This document shows positions 1 to 8,192 of a DNA stretch of 64,000 nucleotides, piece after piece. Source of the DNA: Mycolicibacterium neoaurum (GTDB lineage Bacteria > Actinomycetota > Actinomycetes > Mycobacteriales > Mycobacteriaceae); the NCBI RefSeq assembly GCF_036946495.1, contig NZ_JAQIIX010000002.1, positions 1,674,001-1,738,000 of the forward strand, given 5' to 3'. The position numbers were made by a program, and so were the translations under genes. Within the stretch, counting starts at the first letter, position 1. Every line of letters begins with the position of its first letter. The notes under the pieces were generated by a model. The model was not told the DNA's origin. It ran no database searches and saw nothing but the letters and a program-made list of their open reading frames with translations.

Positions 1-241
1 TGCGGTCCAGGCGTCCCAGTTCGATGAGGACCTCGTTGGCCAGATGGAAACCGTCCATGGGCACCAGCACCGCCACCTCGGGACCGAGTGCGGTGACGAG
101 TTGTTCGGCGAGGGTGGACTTTCCGGCACCGGGAGCACCGGTCAGACCGAGGATGCGGCGTTCGCCGGCGACGACCAGCGCCGCGGCCGCATCGACCAAT
201 TGATCCAGCGTCGCGTCCTGGACGTCCTGCTCGGGGTTCAC
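1..241 (-). CDS. FrcK-like P-loop nucleoside/nucleotide kinase family protein (C-terminus cut by window edge)
   Basis: Only the first 80 codons are in the window. The GTG start at 241 overlaps the stop of the PfkB gene (GTGA, 4 bp), so the two are translationally coupled. The visible part holds a Walker A loop (GAPGAGKST, about residues 35-43) followed by a PMDGFHLAN segment, typical of the uridine kinase/phosphoribulokinase/pantothenate kinase superfamily. It also matches the FrcK protein at the end of rhizobial frcBCAK fructose-transport operons. Position as the last visible gene of a sugar ABC operon supports a kinase acting on the imported sugar or on a derivative of it. Family is fairly sure; the substrate is not known. 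Confidence 0.8.
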   Translation of the reverse strand, partial: MNPEQDVQDATLDQLVDAAAALVVAGERRILGLTGAPGAGKSTLAEQLVTALGPEVAVLVPMDGFHLANEVLIELGRLDR

Positions 242-1155
242 CGCTCCTGCTTCCGGATGAGATCTGCTCGCAATCGGTCCAACCATGCCCGTGGCCCGAC
301 TATCGAACACCGTAGTGCCGCCACGCGCGCGGCGTCGCCGAGGTGTTGTTCAAGGTCCCCGGACCCGGCGCGATAATAGGAGTACGCACCGTGGAAGGCG
401 TCGCCGGCGCCGAGGGTGTCGACGGCGGTCACCGCGGGAACCGGCACATATCCCGAGCGGCCCGCCGACCACCAGCGGATCGGATCACCGCCGTGTGTGG
501 TCACCACGGTGTCCACTCCCTTTTCGAGCAGTGTCGACGCGGTGGATTCGGATGACTCGGTGCCGGGAAACCGGAAGTCGTTGGAGCACAACATGTCCGT
601 GACATGCGGGATGAGATCGGCCATCACCGGCTTCCACCTGCCGGCGTCGGTGACAAGTGCCGTCCCGTGTGCCGTTGCCTGCGCGGCAGCAGCCCGTGCC
701 ATGCGTGGGTGATGCCCGTCGACCAGGACCATGTCGGCCTCGGCGATCAGATCGCCGAGACCTTCAGGGGCCGGGACATCGGAACGCACGGCATCGAGGG
801 AAACGACCGACCGCTCACCGGTGGACTCAAGCACCGAGACGGCCGATATCGGCACCGGTCGGTGCTCACCTCCGGCACCGTCGACGATGCGGACACCGTG
901 GGCCGCCAGATCCGCGCGCACCAGATCGGCGACGGGATCGACACCCAGCGCGGTCACCAGGACAGCACGGCCGCCGAGGGCGGCGAACGTGACGGCGGCG
1001 TTGGCCGCCGGTCCGCCCGCAGCGACGAACTGATCACGCGCGGTGACCTTCTCGTTGACCGAGGGTGGCGCGCTGATGCGATGGATCACATCCAAGGTGG
1101 CCAATCCGACGAAGACCCCGATCGGGGTCTTCTCAGCGAGCGGCGCGTTCCTCAT
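238..1155 (-). CDS. PfkB family carbohydrate kinase
   Basis: A 305-residue ribokinase/fructokinase-type kinase that phosphorylates a sugar with ATP in the cytoplasm. PfkB signature 1 is represented by GGPAANAA (residues 47-54) and signature 2 by DTLGAGDAF (246-254), with the catalytic base Asp252 in GAGD. I chose the ATG at 1155 because GGAGGAG lies 7 bases upstream; an upstream GTG at 1173 lacks such a site. The start overlaps the end of the ABC ATPase gene by 23 bp and the stop overlaps the FrcK-like gene, so it is part of the same transcript as the importer and probably phosphorylates the imported sugar. Confidence 0.9.
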   Translation of the reverse strand: MRNAPLAEKTPIGVFVGLATLDVIHRISAPPSVNEKVTARDQFVAAGGPAANAAVTFAALGGRAVLVTALGVDPVADLVRADLAAHGVRIVDGAGGEHRPVPISAVSVLESTGERSVVSLDAVRSDVPAPEGLGDLIAEADMVLVDGHHPRMARAAAAQATAHGTALVTDAGRWKPVMADLIPHVTDMLCSNDFRFPGTESSESTASTLLEKGVDTVVTTHGGDPIRWWSAGRSGYVPVPAVTAVDTLGAGDAFHGAYSYYRAGSGDLEQHLGDAARVAALRCSIVGPRAWLDRLRADLIRKQER

Positions 1156-1915
1156 CGGTCGGCTCCTCCGCACCGGTCATCAGCGCGACCACCTCGGACA
1201 TGGAGCGCTTCTTCGGATCGACCACCCCGGCACGCTTCCCGAGCCGGTGGATGTGGATCCGGTCGGCCACCTCGAACACGTGCGGCATGTCATGGCTGAT
1301 GAGCACCACCGGGATACCGCGGTCGCGGATCGACCGGATCAGATCGATCACCTGACCGGATTCCCGGACACCGAGCGCGGCGGTCGGCTCGTCCATGATG
1401 ATCACACCCCGACCGAAGGCAGCGGCACGGGCCACCGCAACGCCCTGGCGCTGCCCGCCCGAAAGCGTTTCGACCGCCTGGTTCACCGATTTGATCCCGA
1501 TCTTCAGATCCGCCAGATGTTGTGCGGCGTCGCCTCGCATTCCGGGCATGTCGAGGCGGCGGAACACCCGGCCGGCAATGCCCTTTCGGCGCACCTCGCG
1601 GCCCAGGTACAGGTTCGAGGCGATATCGAGGGCCGAGACCACGGCAAGGTCCTGGTAGACGGTTTCGATGCCGGCGGCCCTGGCGTCCCTGGTGTTCTTG
1701 AACGACACGGGCGTGCCGTTCATCAATATCTGACCCGAGTCCGGGATGACCGCGCCGGCAAGGGCTTTGATCAAGCTGGACTTGCCCGCCCCATTGTCGC
1801 CGATGACGGCCAGGACCTCACCGGCATGCAGTGCGAAGTCGGCACCGTTGATCGCGGTCACGCTGCCGTACTTCTTGACGAGGCCGCGTGCCTCGAGCAC
1901 GGGTGTGTCACTCAT
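1133..1915 (-). CDS. Sugar ABC transporter ATP-binding protein (FrcA-like, single NBD)
   Basis: A 260-residue nucleotide-binding subunit of a CUT2-class sugar importer. Walker A GDNGAGKS is at 39-46, the signature LSGGQ at 151-155, Walker B VIIMDE at 171-176 and the switch His at 208. It has one NBD, as in FrcA, and not the fused double NBD of RbsA/XylG (about 500 residues). The gene starts with ATGA overlapping the permease stop and has AGGAG upstream. It energises the adjacent permease; Glu176 is the expected catalytic base. Confidence 0.93.
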   Translation of the reverse strand: MSDTPVLEARGLVKKYGSVTAINGADFALHAGEVLAVIGDNGAGKSSLIKALAGAVIPDSGQILMNGTPVSFKNTRDARAAGIETVYQDLAVVSALDIASNLYLGREVRRKGIAGRVFRRLDMPGMRGDAAQHLADLKIGIKSVNQAVETLSGGQRQGVAVARAAAFGRGVIIMDEPTAALGVRESGQVIDLIRSIRDRGIPVVLISHDMPHVFEVADRIHIHRLGKRAGVVDPKKRSMSEVVALMTGAEEPTDEERAAR

Positions 1916-2907
1916 TGTGATCTCCTGCGCGCGAACTGATCCAACGCCACCGCGACGATCACCAGGATGCCGGTGGCGATGTTCTGATAGAGGTTGTCGA
2001 CGCCGGCCTGGGTAAGCCCGTTGCGCAGCACGCCGACGATCAGCGTGCCGACCAAGGTCCCGCCCACACCGCCGCGCCCACCGAAAAGACTGGTGCCACC
2101 GATCACCACCGCGGTGATCGACTCCAGATTGGCGTTCTGATACGCATTGGGATCGGCGTTGGGGATGCGGCCGAGTGCGGCCCAGGCGGCGATGGCCGCT
2201 ATCACACCGGTGGTGATGTAGACCGAAACCAGCACGCGCCCGGACTTGATCCCCGACAGATCGGCGGCCTGACGATTGCCTCCGACTGCGTAAACATGCT
2301 TACCCCAGGCAGTTTGGCTCAAGGCATACCAGACCACCAGGTAGACCAGCAGCATGGCCACCACGCCGTAGGTGGTCGAGAACGACCCGAGCCGGAACGA
2401 GGTCCCCAGAAAGGTCAGTGGTCCCTGTTCGACACGGTAGGTCTCCGATCCGGCCAGCAGCCGGGTCGCCGCCTGGATCGCGGTGAAGGTCCCCAGGGTC
2501 ACGATGAACGGTGGTAGCCGCAGCATCGTGACCAGTCCACCGTTGATCGCGCCGAAGAGGACACAGACCAGCAGCGTCGATCCCAGAGCCACGAAAGGCC
2601 CATTGGCGCCGGCACTCTGGGCCAGCACGATGCTGCCGAACACCGCGATCGCGCCGATCGACAGGTCGATTCCCGAGGTGAGGATGATCAGCGTCTGCCC
2701 GACCGCCAGAATGCCCACGACCACCGACTGCTGCAGGATCAGCGACACGTTCTGCGGATTGAGGAACGAGTCGGTGATCGAACTGAAGATGACGATGGCC
2801 AGGACGAGCGCCACCAGGGGACCGAGCAGAGGTTCGCGCAGGATGCTGTCTACGTTGAACCGGCTCGATACCGGCGGCTTGGCCGTGGTCGGTGCACCGG
2901 AGTTCAT
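1912..2907 (-). CDS. Sugar ABC transporter permease (FrcC/RbsC-like)
   Basis: A 331-residue polytopic membrane protein of the ribose/xylose/fructose permease family (BPD_transp_2). After a roughly 30-residue cytoplasmic N-terminus it consists of hydrophobic spans. It has the family motif QTLIILTSGIDLSIG at about 71-85 and the ATPase-contact segment GGTSLFGGRGG at about 270-280. The ATG at 2907 lies 8 bp after the binding-protein stop, and its stop overlaps the ATPase start (ATGA). It forms the transmembrane channel of the importer. Confidence 0.93.
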   Translation of the reverse strand: MNSGAPTTAKPPVSSRFNVDSILREPLLGPLVALVLAIVIFSSITDSFLNPQNVSLILQQSVVVGILAVGQTLIILTSGIDLSIGAIAVFGSIVLAQSAGANGPFVALGSTLLVCVLFGAINGGLVTMLRLPPFIVTLGTFTAIQAATRLLAGSETYRVEQGPLTFLGTSFRLGSFSTTYGVVAMLLVYLVVWYALSQTAWGKHVYAVGGNRQAADLSGIKSGRVLVSVYITTGVIAAIAAWAALGRIPNADPNAYQNANLESITAVVIGGTSLFGGRGGVGGTLVGTLIVGVLRNGLTQAGVDNLYQNIATGILVIVAVALDQFARRRSQ

Positions 2908-2915
2908 GGGTGCAC

Positions 2916-3908
2916 TCAGCCCCAGCAGTTCTGTTCGCCCCAGGCGGTGTCCTTGGAGTCCAGCCCCGGAACCGGCTTGTCGGTGATCAGCTCGGATCCG
3001 GTGTCGTTGAATCCGCTCGGCTTGGTGCCGTCCTTGGCGAACTTCACGACGGCCTGCACACCTTGTTCGGCCATCTTGGCCGGGAACTGCATGACCGTCG
3101 CGCCGATCTTGCCGGATTTCACGTCGGCGACGCCCGTGCAGCTGCCGTCGATCGAGCCGATGGTGATCTGGTCGGCGCGACCGGCGGACTGGATGGCCTG
3201 GTAGGCGCCGGCGGCGGCCGGCTCGTTGATGGTGTACAGCGCGTTGATGCCGGGAGCGCGCTGCAGGATGTTCTCCATGGCGGTCTGCGCCTTGGTCTGA
3301 TCTCCGTTGGTGTTCTCCTGGCCGACGATCTCGGGGGATCCCTCGGTGATGCCGAAGCCCTCCAGGAATCCGTCGTGCCGGAAGGTGTCCACCGTGCCAC
3401 CGGGTGTCCCGTCGAGCATCACGACCTGCGGCGGTGCGTCACCGAGTGCGGCCCGCACCCACTTGCCCTGGCTCACCCCGGCCGCGAGGTTGTCGGTGGC
3501 GAAAGTGGCGTCGACCGCGTCCTCGGGGTCGGTTGCCGTGTCCAGGGCGATGACGACGACGCCGGCGTCGCGCGCTTTCTTGATGGCGTCCAGCACACCG
3601 GTGGACGAGTTGGGGGTGATCAGGATGCCCTTGACGCCCTGGCCGACCATGTTCTCGATGGCCGCGACCTGGCCTTCGTTATCGCCGTCGAAGGCGCCGG
3701 CGAGCGCCACCAACTGGGCTCCGTCTTTCTCGGCCTGTGCCTGTGCCGCCTCGCGGAGCTTGACGAAGAACGGGTTGGAGTCGGTCTTGGTGATCAGGCC
3801 GACCTTGATGCTGTCCGAGTCCGATCCCCCGCAGGCTGTCATCCCGAGGACCAGCGAACCGGCCATCAGGATCATCCCGACGGCGTGTGTGCTGCGCTTA
3901 CCGATCAT
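2916..3908 (-). CDS. Sugar ABC transporter substrate-binding lipoprotein (FrcB/RbsB-like)
   Basis: A 330-residue periplasmic-binding-protein fold of the ribose type (Peripla_BP_4), the first gene of the operon. I chose the ATG at 3908 because AAAGGAG lies 5-6 bases upstream and because it starts a lipoprotein signal: MIGKR, a hydrophobic stretch, then GMTAC with the lipidated Cys at residue 26. The mature part begins with IKVGLITKTDSNPFF, the canonical first strand, and contains TINEPAA and GSIDG segments of the ligand cleft. The protein is likely anchored to the outer face of the membrane and delivers a monosaccharide; the identity of the sugar (fructose, ribose or other) cannot be read from sequence. 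Confidence 0.93.
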   Translation of the reverse strand: MIGKRSTHAVGMILMAGSLVLGMTACGGSDSDSIKVGLITKTDSNPFFVKLREAAQAQAEKDGAQLVALAGAFDGDNEGQVAAIENMVGQGVKGILITPNSSTGVLDAIKKARDAGVVVIALDTATDPEDAVDATFATDNLAAGVSQGKWVRAALGDAPPQVVMLDGTPGGTVDTFRHDGFLEGFGITEGSPEIVGQENTNGDQTKAQTAMENILQRAPGINALYTINEPAAAGAYQAIQSAGRADQITIGSIDGSCTGVADVKSGKIGATVMQFPAKMAEQGVQAVVKFAKDGTKPSGFNDTGSELITDKPVPGLDSKDTAWGEQNCWG

Positions 3909-3969
3909 GTGGACTCCTTTGTCCTGTGTGACGCGGGTCGCGTCGGGCGTGACTGGCAGCGTAGGTCCA

Positions 3970-3983
3970 CGCAAGCGCTTGCG
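3970..3983. promoter_or_regulatory. LacI/GalR-type operator upstream of the sugar ABC operon
   Basis: A perfect 14-bp palindrome, CGCAAGCGCTTGCG, centred on CG as in LacI-family sites (AARCGYTT core). It lies 62 bp upstream of the binding-protein start. A second, partial copy (GCATGCGCTTTCG) follows directly at about 3984-3995. No LacI-family gene is visible in this window, so the repressor would have to lie outside it. Likely function: sugar-responsive repression of the importer/kinase operon. Confidence 0.65.
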
Positions 3984-4022
3984 CATGCGCTTTCGTAAAA
4001 TCGACTCGCCGGCCGCCTGTGC

Positions 4023-4745
4023 TCAGCTGTCGACGGTGTCCCGCCGCTCTTCGCTGTCGGCCTGCCAGCGCACGCTGGTTACCGACGGCTCCATGCTCAG
4101 CCTGCTGACGGCCGATTCCATCTGCCGGTCGTCGCGCTGATCGCTGGCCAACTCCGCGCGGACCTCCACGCCACCGCCGTCGATGTTGGTGCTGGCGATG
4201 GACTGGAGTCGGAAATCTGTGCGCGTCAGTGCCTGCACGATCAGGGCGCGGATATGCGCCTCGTGTTCGTCCCGTGTGGTCGCCACGAAGAGATAGTTGG
4301 TCGGATGCTCGTCACCGGTATCGGGGCGCCGGTCCACGGCGCGGCCCAGGTAGCGTAGGGCCACATTCACGGCGACGACGACGCCGGTGCCCGCCGCGGC
4401 GACAGTGAACAGGCCGGCGCCGCACAGCGCTCCCACAGCCGCCGAGCACCACAGTGTGGCCGCCGTGTTCAGGCCGCGCACGGTCAACCCGTCCCGCAGG
4501 ATCACACCGGCGCCCAGAAACCCGATGCCCGAGACGATCTGGGCCGCCACTCGGGTCGGGTCGGGGGTCCCCGAATCGCCGACGAAGCCGTGTGCGGACA
4601 GCAGCACGAACAGCGTCGATCCCACCGCCACCAGGGCGTTGGTACGTAGGCCTGCCATCCGGGCCCGATACTGACGTTCCAGGCCGATCAACGTGCCCAG
4701 TCCCACACCGGCACCCAGCCGCAGCAGCATCTCCACGGTCGTCAT
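4023..4745 (-). CDS. mgtC: MgtC/SapB family protein
   Basis: A 240-residue MgtC homologue. Family motifs are all present: GLERQ (21-25), RMAGLRTN (29-36), GIGFLGAG (73-80) and VRGLNTAATLW (89-99), within an N-terminal half of about four membrane spans. Residues from about 140 form a soluble ACT-like C-terminal domain. In Salmonella and M. tuberculosis MgtC is needed for growth in low Mg2+ and in macrophages, and in Salmonella it acts on the F1Fo ATP synthase. The start has AAAGGAG 8 bases upstream. It appears monocistronic behind a roughly 275-nt structured leader (separate entry), which suggests control after transcription starts. Confidence 0.93.
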   Translation of the reverse strand: MTTVEMLLRLGAGVGLGTLIGLERQYRARMAGLRTNALVAVGSTLFVLLSAHGFVGDSGTPDPTRVAAQIVSGIGFLGAGVILRDGLTVRGLNTAATLWCSAAVGALCGAGLFTVAAAGTGVVVAVNVALRYLGRAVDRRPDTGDEHPTNYLFVATTRDEHEAHIRALIVQALTRTDFRLQSIASTNIDGGGVEVRAELASDQRDDRQMESAVSRLSMEPSVTSVRWQADSEERRDTVDS

Positions 4746-5020
4746 CGCCGGACTCCTTTCGCATGGTGTCGCCCACCATGGCAGCGGGGCCTAGCGGCGA
4801 CGGGGTCAGATGGCGCGTTTCACGCGCGATTGAACGCGGCGATCCTTGGTGTTTGTTGTGGATCGCCGCGCGATGGTTCCGGCCGCCTGGGTCGGGAAAC
4901 CAGGTCAGCGGTGGGTGAACCGGAGGGAAACCGCGAGGGCGGCGTCCGCGCCCGGACGAATACTGCCACTCGGCATCAGGCCACACACCTCGCTTTCCTC
5001 TCGACAGGCATCTGTCATGC
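4746..5020 (-). promoter_or_regulatory. Long hairpin-rich 5' leader of mgtC (candidate cis-regulatory RNA)
   Basis: This is the only gene-free stretch over 300 bp (4746-5099). Read on the minus strand it holds five strong inverted repeats in order. A long-range stem pairs GAGGAAAGCGAGG (about 4986-5000) with CCTCGCGGTTTCCCTC (about 4922-4937). A CCTGG/CCCAGG hairpin lies at about 4884-4903. A perfect 11-bp stem joins 4860-4870 and 4835-4845 with an unpaired A/C-rich 14-nt loop. A 6-bp stem with 3-nt loop lies at 4813-4827. A 7-bp stem with 5-nt loop at 4762-4780 ends just before the AAAGGAG of mgtC. None is followed by a U-run, so if this is a switch it probably acts on translation or through Rho. 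I did not recognise M-box, cobalamin or other known riboswitch consensus. Confidence 0.55.
4905..4988 (-). CDS. Candidate upstream ORF in the mgtC leader (27 codons)
   Basis: A GTG start at 4988 preceded by AGAGGA at 7 bases encodes a 27-residue peptide ending in TGA at 4905-4907. A second GTG two bases later opens another frame that is proline-rich early on (PRGFPPVHPP) and runs past the mgtC start out of frame. Either could couple ribosome progress to folding of the downstream hairpins, as the mgtP/mgtL leader ORFs do in Salmonella. There is no homology I can recognise, and the ORF overlaps the proposed stems, so it may be chance. Confidence 0.25.
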   Translation of the reverse strand: MCGLMPSGSIRPGADAALAVSLRFTHR

Positions 5021-5025
5021 CCGGA

Positions 5026-5056
5026 CCATTAGGACCCCGGTCGGAGAAAAAGTCAA
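5026..5056 (-). promoter_or_regulatory. Candidate sigma-A promoter for mgtC
   Basis: On the minus strand TTGACT (5056-5051) is followed after 17-19 bp by CCTAATGG (-10 candidates CCTAAT or TAATGG, 5033-5026). It lies in the most AT-rich part of the 4746-5099 interval. Transcription from here would give a leader of about 275 nt. Confidence 0.4.
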
Positions 5057-5099
5057 TCGATATCCGGGCTCGCTGAGATGAGGATCACCAGAACAACTC

Positions 5100-5855
5100 T
5101 CACGGAGCGACGAAACAGTAGACCCGCGCCGGGTCGGTGTAGGAGACCACCCGAGCGTCGGCCGGACATCCGACCGCTTCACTGGCACCGTCTATCCGGC
5201 GCGCCACCCGGATGCTGGCTCCCGGTTCTGTGCAATTGGTAGGGGTGACGGTTCCACCGATGGCGTAGCACTGGTTTTCACGCAGGTTGAGCATGAAGCA
5301 ATGAGTGCGTACCTCATTGGTGAGCGCCGGATAGATGGGACTGCGCCGCAGGCCATCCGGGCAGGTGGCAGTGCTGTCGCCCTTGGACACCAGCTCCATC
5401 GTCGCATCCGACCGGCGGCAGTCGACGGGCTCGGAGTTCATCCGGCCCTGGTCGTAGGCCTGCGCCGTGATGCATTGGCCTACAGCAACATTGCCCGTCG
5501 ACTGGACTCGGCCGGAGGACACCAGGGCCGAGAAGACATGTGCAGCACCGAGCACCAGCAGCACCACACCGACGACGATGGGAACGGTTCCCTTGCCCGA
5601 CGGTCGTGACGGGCGCGGCGGTAGGTCCTCTGGTAGTCCGTCGAACTCGCCATAGGGATCGGTGACCGTGTCATCACCGCCTGAAGACGCCTCCGGGGCC
5701 AGCAGCCGATCGTCGTCGCTGCTGTTCCATCGGTTGAAGGCACGCCGGCGAAGCATCCCGACGACCAGTAACAACACCCCGACCGTCGGAAATATCAGCG
5801 CGAAAGCCGCCTGCCCGAGGCGGTAAGCGCCAAGTCCGTCCGCCAGCACATCCAT
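5100..5855 (-). CDS. Hypothetical membrane protein with one N-terminal and one central transmembrane segment
   Basis: About 251 residues. An N-terminal membrane segment (about 14-35, rich in L and V, ending in MLRRRAF) is followed by an acidic, proline-rich cytoplasmic linker with PPRPSRPSGKG. A second span (about 95-115) leads to a roughly 135-residue extracytoplasmic domain with eight cysteines, likely disulfide-bonded. I do not recognise the family. The ATG at 5855 is preceded by GGGGGA at 9 bases; a GTG at 5873 is an alternative start. It stands alone, followed by the mgtC promoter region. Confidence 0.75.
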   Translation of the reverse strand: MDVLADGLGAYRLGQAAFALIFPTVGVLLLVVGMLRRRAFNRWNSSDDDRLLAPEASSGGDDTVTDPYGEFDGLPEDLPPRPSRPSGKGTVPIVVGVVLLVLGAAHVFSALVSSGRVQSTGNVAVGQCITAQAYDQGRMNSEPVDCRRSDATMELVSKGDSTATCPDGLRRSPIYPALTNEVRTHCFMLNLRENQCYAIGGTVTPTNCTEPGASIRVARRIDGASEAVGCPADARVVSYTDPARVYCFVAP

Positions 5856-5945
5856 CCACACAGATCCCCCCACAGTGCTCTGTCCTGGGTAGCGTAACCG
5901 CTGAGAGCGCGGATGCGGGCAGAGATTTCCGGTGGCGACGAAGGG

Positions 5946-6704
5946 TCAGCCCCGGTCGGTGTCGGCGACCTCATATTGTTGGTACCGCCGCAACTCGGTG
6001 CGGACCGCCTCGTCGAGCGCCCGGTCAAGACTGGCGTGTGCCGAGCGCCGGGCCACCCGCCGCATCGCATCGACAAGGTCTGCTGCCCAAGCCAATTCAG
6101 GATCGTTGGACGGGTACCAACCGGCCCCGCGCTGCCGGACCACCTCGCTGTGACCGGCTCCGGCCAGCTCGCGGGCTGCCGCGTCGAGGTGGGCGTCGAC
6201 GGCCGCGGTGGTCTGCAGGATGGTCGCCAGCGGCATCCCCCGTGCGATCAGGGTCGCGAAATCGTCGATGACGCGTTGGTCCCGGACGAGGAACTGATCC
6301 GGTTTCTCGGTCTCCTCGACGATCCGGTCCGCCAACAACCCGGCCAGCGTGGCCGCATCGAGCGTGCCGAGCCGGCTCTCCAGCTCGGCACGGCTCACGG
6401 TGGCGGTGACCGGGCGTGACCACGGCTCGGTGACCAGCTCGCCGAGATCTGCCAGGTCGAGCACCTGTGCCAGATCTTGACCCCGTTGCAGGCCGGTGAG
6501 GAACCTCAGGATGTGTTTGACCGTGAAACCCTCACCGAGCAAACGAATGATCGCCTCGAGTTGACGCAGATGCCGGTCGGTGTAGATGGCCACCCGCCCG
6601 CGGCGATGCGGGCGCGGGAGCAGACCGCTCTCCTGGTACACCCGGACGTTGCGAGCGGTCGTCCCGGCGCGGCGAGCCAGGTCGTCTATCCGGTATTCGG
6701 TCAC
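5946..6704 (-). CDS. MerR family transcriptional regulator
   Basis: A 252-residue DNA-binding protein. The N-terminal winged helix-turn-helix (residues 4-72) has the MerR hallmarks YRIDDLARRAGTTARNVRVYQESGLLP and a wing with RGRVAIYTDRHL, followed by a long coiled-coil helix. The C-terminal part (about 90-250) is larger than in metal-sensing MerR proteins and is helical, suggesting a small-molecule ligand. The ATG at 6704 lies 9 bp after the BVMO stop, making it the last gene of the SDR-diiron-BVMO operon, which it may regulate. Confidence 0.9.
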   Translation of the reverse strand: MTEYRIDDLARRAGTTARNVRVYQESGLLPRPHRRGRVAIYTDRHLRQLEAIIRLLGEGFTVKHILRFLTGLQRGQDLAQVLDLADLGELVTEPWSRPVTATVSRAELESRLGTLDAATLAGLLADRIVEETEKPDQFLVRDQRVIDDFATLIARGMPLATILQTTAAVDAHLDAAARELAGAGHSEVVRQRGAGWYPSNDPELAWAADLVDAMRRVARRSAHASLDRALDEAVRTELRRYQQYEVADTDRG

Positions 6705-6713
6705 CGGCGAATC

Positions 6714-8192
6714 TTATGCGCCGACCAGTTCGTCGACCGTGATGCGGTAATCCTGCAGGTCGAGGGTCTTGAGTTGATTGACGTACTGGGTGGCGAACCC
6801 CGGGTACATCGTCGCGTTGAAGCCGTCCTCGGTCAGATACCAACTCTGGCATCCGGAATTCCAGGTGGTCGACTGCAGCCGACGCTGGATGTCTGCGTTG
6901 TAGCGCTCCTGAGCGTCGGGGCGTACGTCCAATGACTTCCAGCCGAAGCGTGTCAGGGTGCCGATGGCCTTGGTGATGTAGTCGATCTGCGCCTCCATGT
7001 ACACCAGCGCCGAGCTGTGCCCCGGGCCGGAATTCGGCCCGAAGGTGAAGTACAGGTTGGGATAGCCGGACACCGCCACGCTGCGGTACGCGTATGCCCC
7101 CGAACTCCATTCCGCGGCCAGTTCACGCCCGCCTGATCCGATGACCGGGAACGGCGTCCCGGCCTTGGAGACGTCGAAACCGGTGGCGAAGACGATGGCG
7201 TCGAACTGATGCTCGATACCTTCCACGGTGCGGATCCCACGCGGTGACAGCCTCGCGATCGGCCAGGTAACCAGCTTGCAGTTGTCGGCCTGCAACGCGG
7301 GGTAGTAATCGCTGGACATCAGCAGCCGTTTGCAGCCTGCGGAGAAGTCGGGCTTGAGTTGCCGACGCAACCACGAATCTTTCACCTGCATACGCAGATT
7401 GGCCAAGCTGAGCGCCTCCACGACGCGGGTCAGCGGAGTGTCCCACACGACGCCGAGGGCCACCGACTCGTGTCCCCAAAACCAGGCCGAGCGCGCCAGT
7501 TTCTCGGTCAGCGGCACCGAGCGGTAGAGGCGTCTGGCCCAGTCACCGGTCTCGGTGTTGACCCGCGGCAGCACCCAGCCGGGTGTGCGTTGGAAAACCT
7601 TGACCGAGTCCGCCACCTTGACCAGTTCGGGGATGATCTGCACCGCGCTGGCGCCGGTACCGACGACGGCGACCTTCTTGCCGGCGAAGTCGTAGTCGTG
7701 ATCCCAATGGGCACTGTGGATCTTCTTGCCCTCATAGGTCTCGATACCCGGTATATCCGGCAGACTGGCGTTGGCCAGCGGCCCGGGCGCCATCACGATC
7801 GAGCGCGCTCGGGTGGGTTCCCGGTCGCGGAACCGGATCGTCCAGATGCCATCGACGTCGTCGTACTCCAGTGCTGTCACCTCGTGACCGAACTGGATGC
7901 GGGGCCGCAGATCGCAGGTGTCGACCATGCGGTTGATGTACTGCAGGATCTCGGCGCTGCCGGAATAGGTATGCGACCAGTCGGGATTGGGGGCGAAGCT
8001 GTAGGAGTACAGCCGCGAGGGGATATCGCAGGCAGCGCCGGGATAGGTGTTATCCCGCCATGTTCCACCGATATCGGTCCCGCGCTCGTAAATGACGAAG
8101 TCGGTGATGCCCTCGTCTTTGAGGCGGATGGCCGCACCGATCCCGGCGAATCCCGCTCCGATGATCGCGACGCCGCGGATGTCCTCGCTCAT
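6714..8192 (-). CDS. Flavin-containing Baeyer-Villiger-type monooxygenase
   Basis: A 492-residue FAD- and NADPH-dependent oxygenase that inserts oxygen next to a ketone, or oxidises S or N. The first Rossmann motif GAGFAG is at 12-17 and the second, GTGASA, at 178-183. The BVMO fingerprint with G155, H159 and W163 lies between them, with Tyr153 in the usual Phe position. Length matches the MymA/EthA class. ATGA overlap with the upstream diiron gene (8189-8192) indicates coupled translation. With SDR and diiron partners, a pathway of alcohol to ketone to ester is plausible; the substrate is unknown. Confidence 0.92.
   Translation of the reverse strand: MSEDIRGVAIIGAGFAGIGAAIRLKDEGITDFVIYERGTDIGGTWRDNTYPGAACDIPSRLYSYSFAPNPDWSHTYSGSAEILQYINRMVDTCDLRPRIQFGHEVTALEYDDVDGIWTIRFRDREPTRARSIVMAPGPLANASLPDIPGIETYEGKKIHSAHWDHDYDFAGKKVAVVGTGASAVQIIPELVKVADSVKVFQRTPGWVLPRVNTETGDWARRLYRSVPLTEKLARSAWFWGHESVALGVVWDTPLTRVVEALSLANLRMQVKDSWLRRQLKPDFSAGCKRLLMSSDYYPALQADNCKLVTWPIARLSPRGIRTVEGIEHQFDAIVFATGFDVSKAGTPFPVIGSGGRELAAEWSSGAYAYRSVAVSGYPNLYFTFGPNSGPGHSSALVYMEAQIDYITKAIGTLTRFGWKSLDVRPDAQERYNADIQRRLQSTTWNSGCQSWYLTEDGFNATMYPGFATQYVNQLKTLDLQDYRITVDELVGA

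Noticed and set aside
4746..5099. M-box (ykoK), cobalamin, SAM-IV or c-di-AMP riboswitch upstream of mgtC
   Set aside because: I compared the remembered consensus elements on both strands and found only scattered short matches, none in the required order. The region is kept as an unassigned structured leader.
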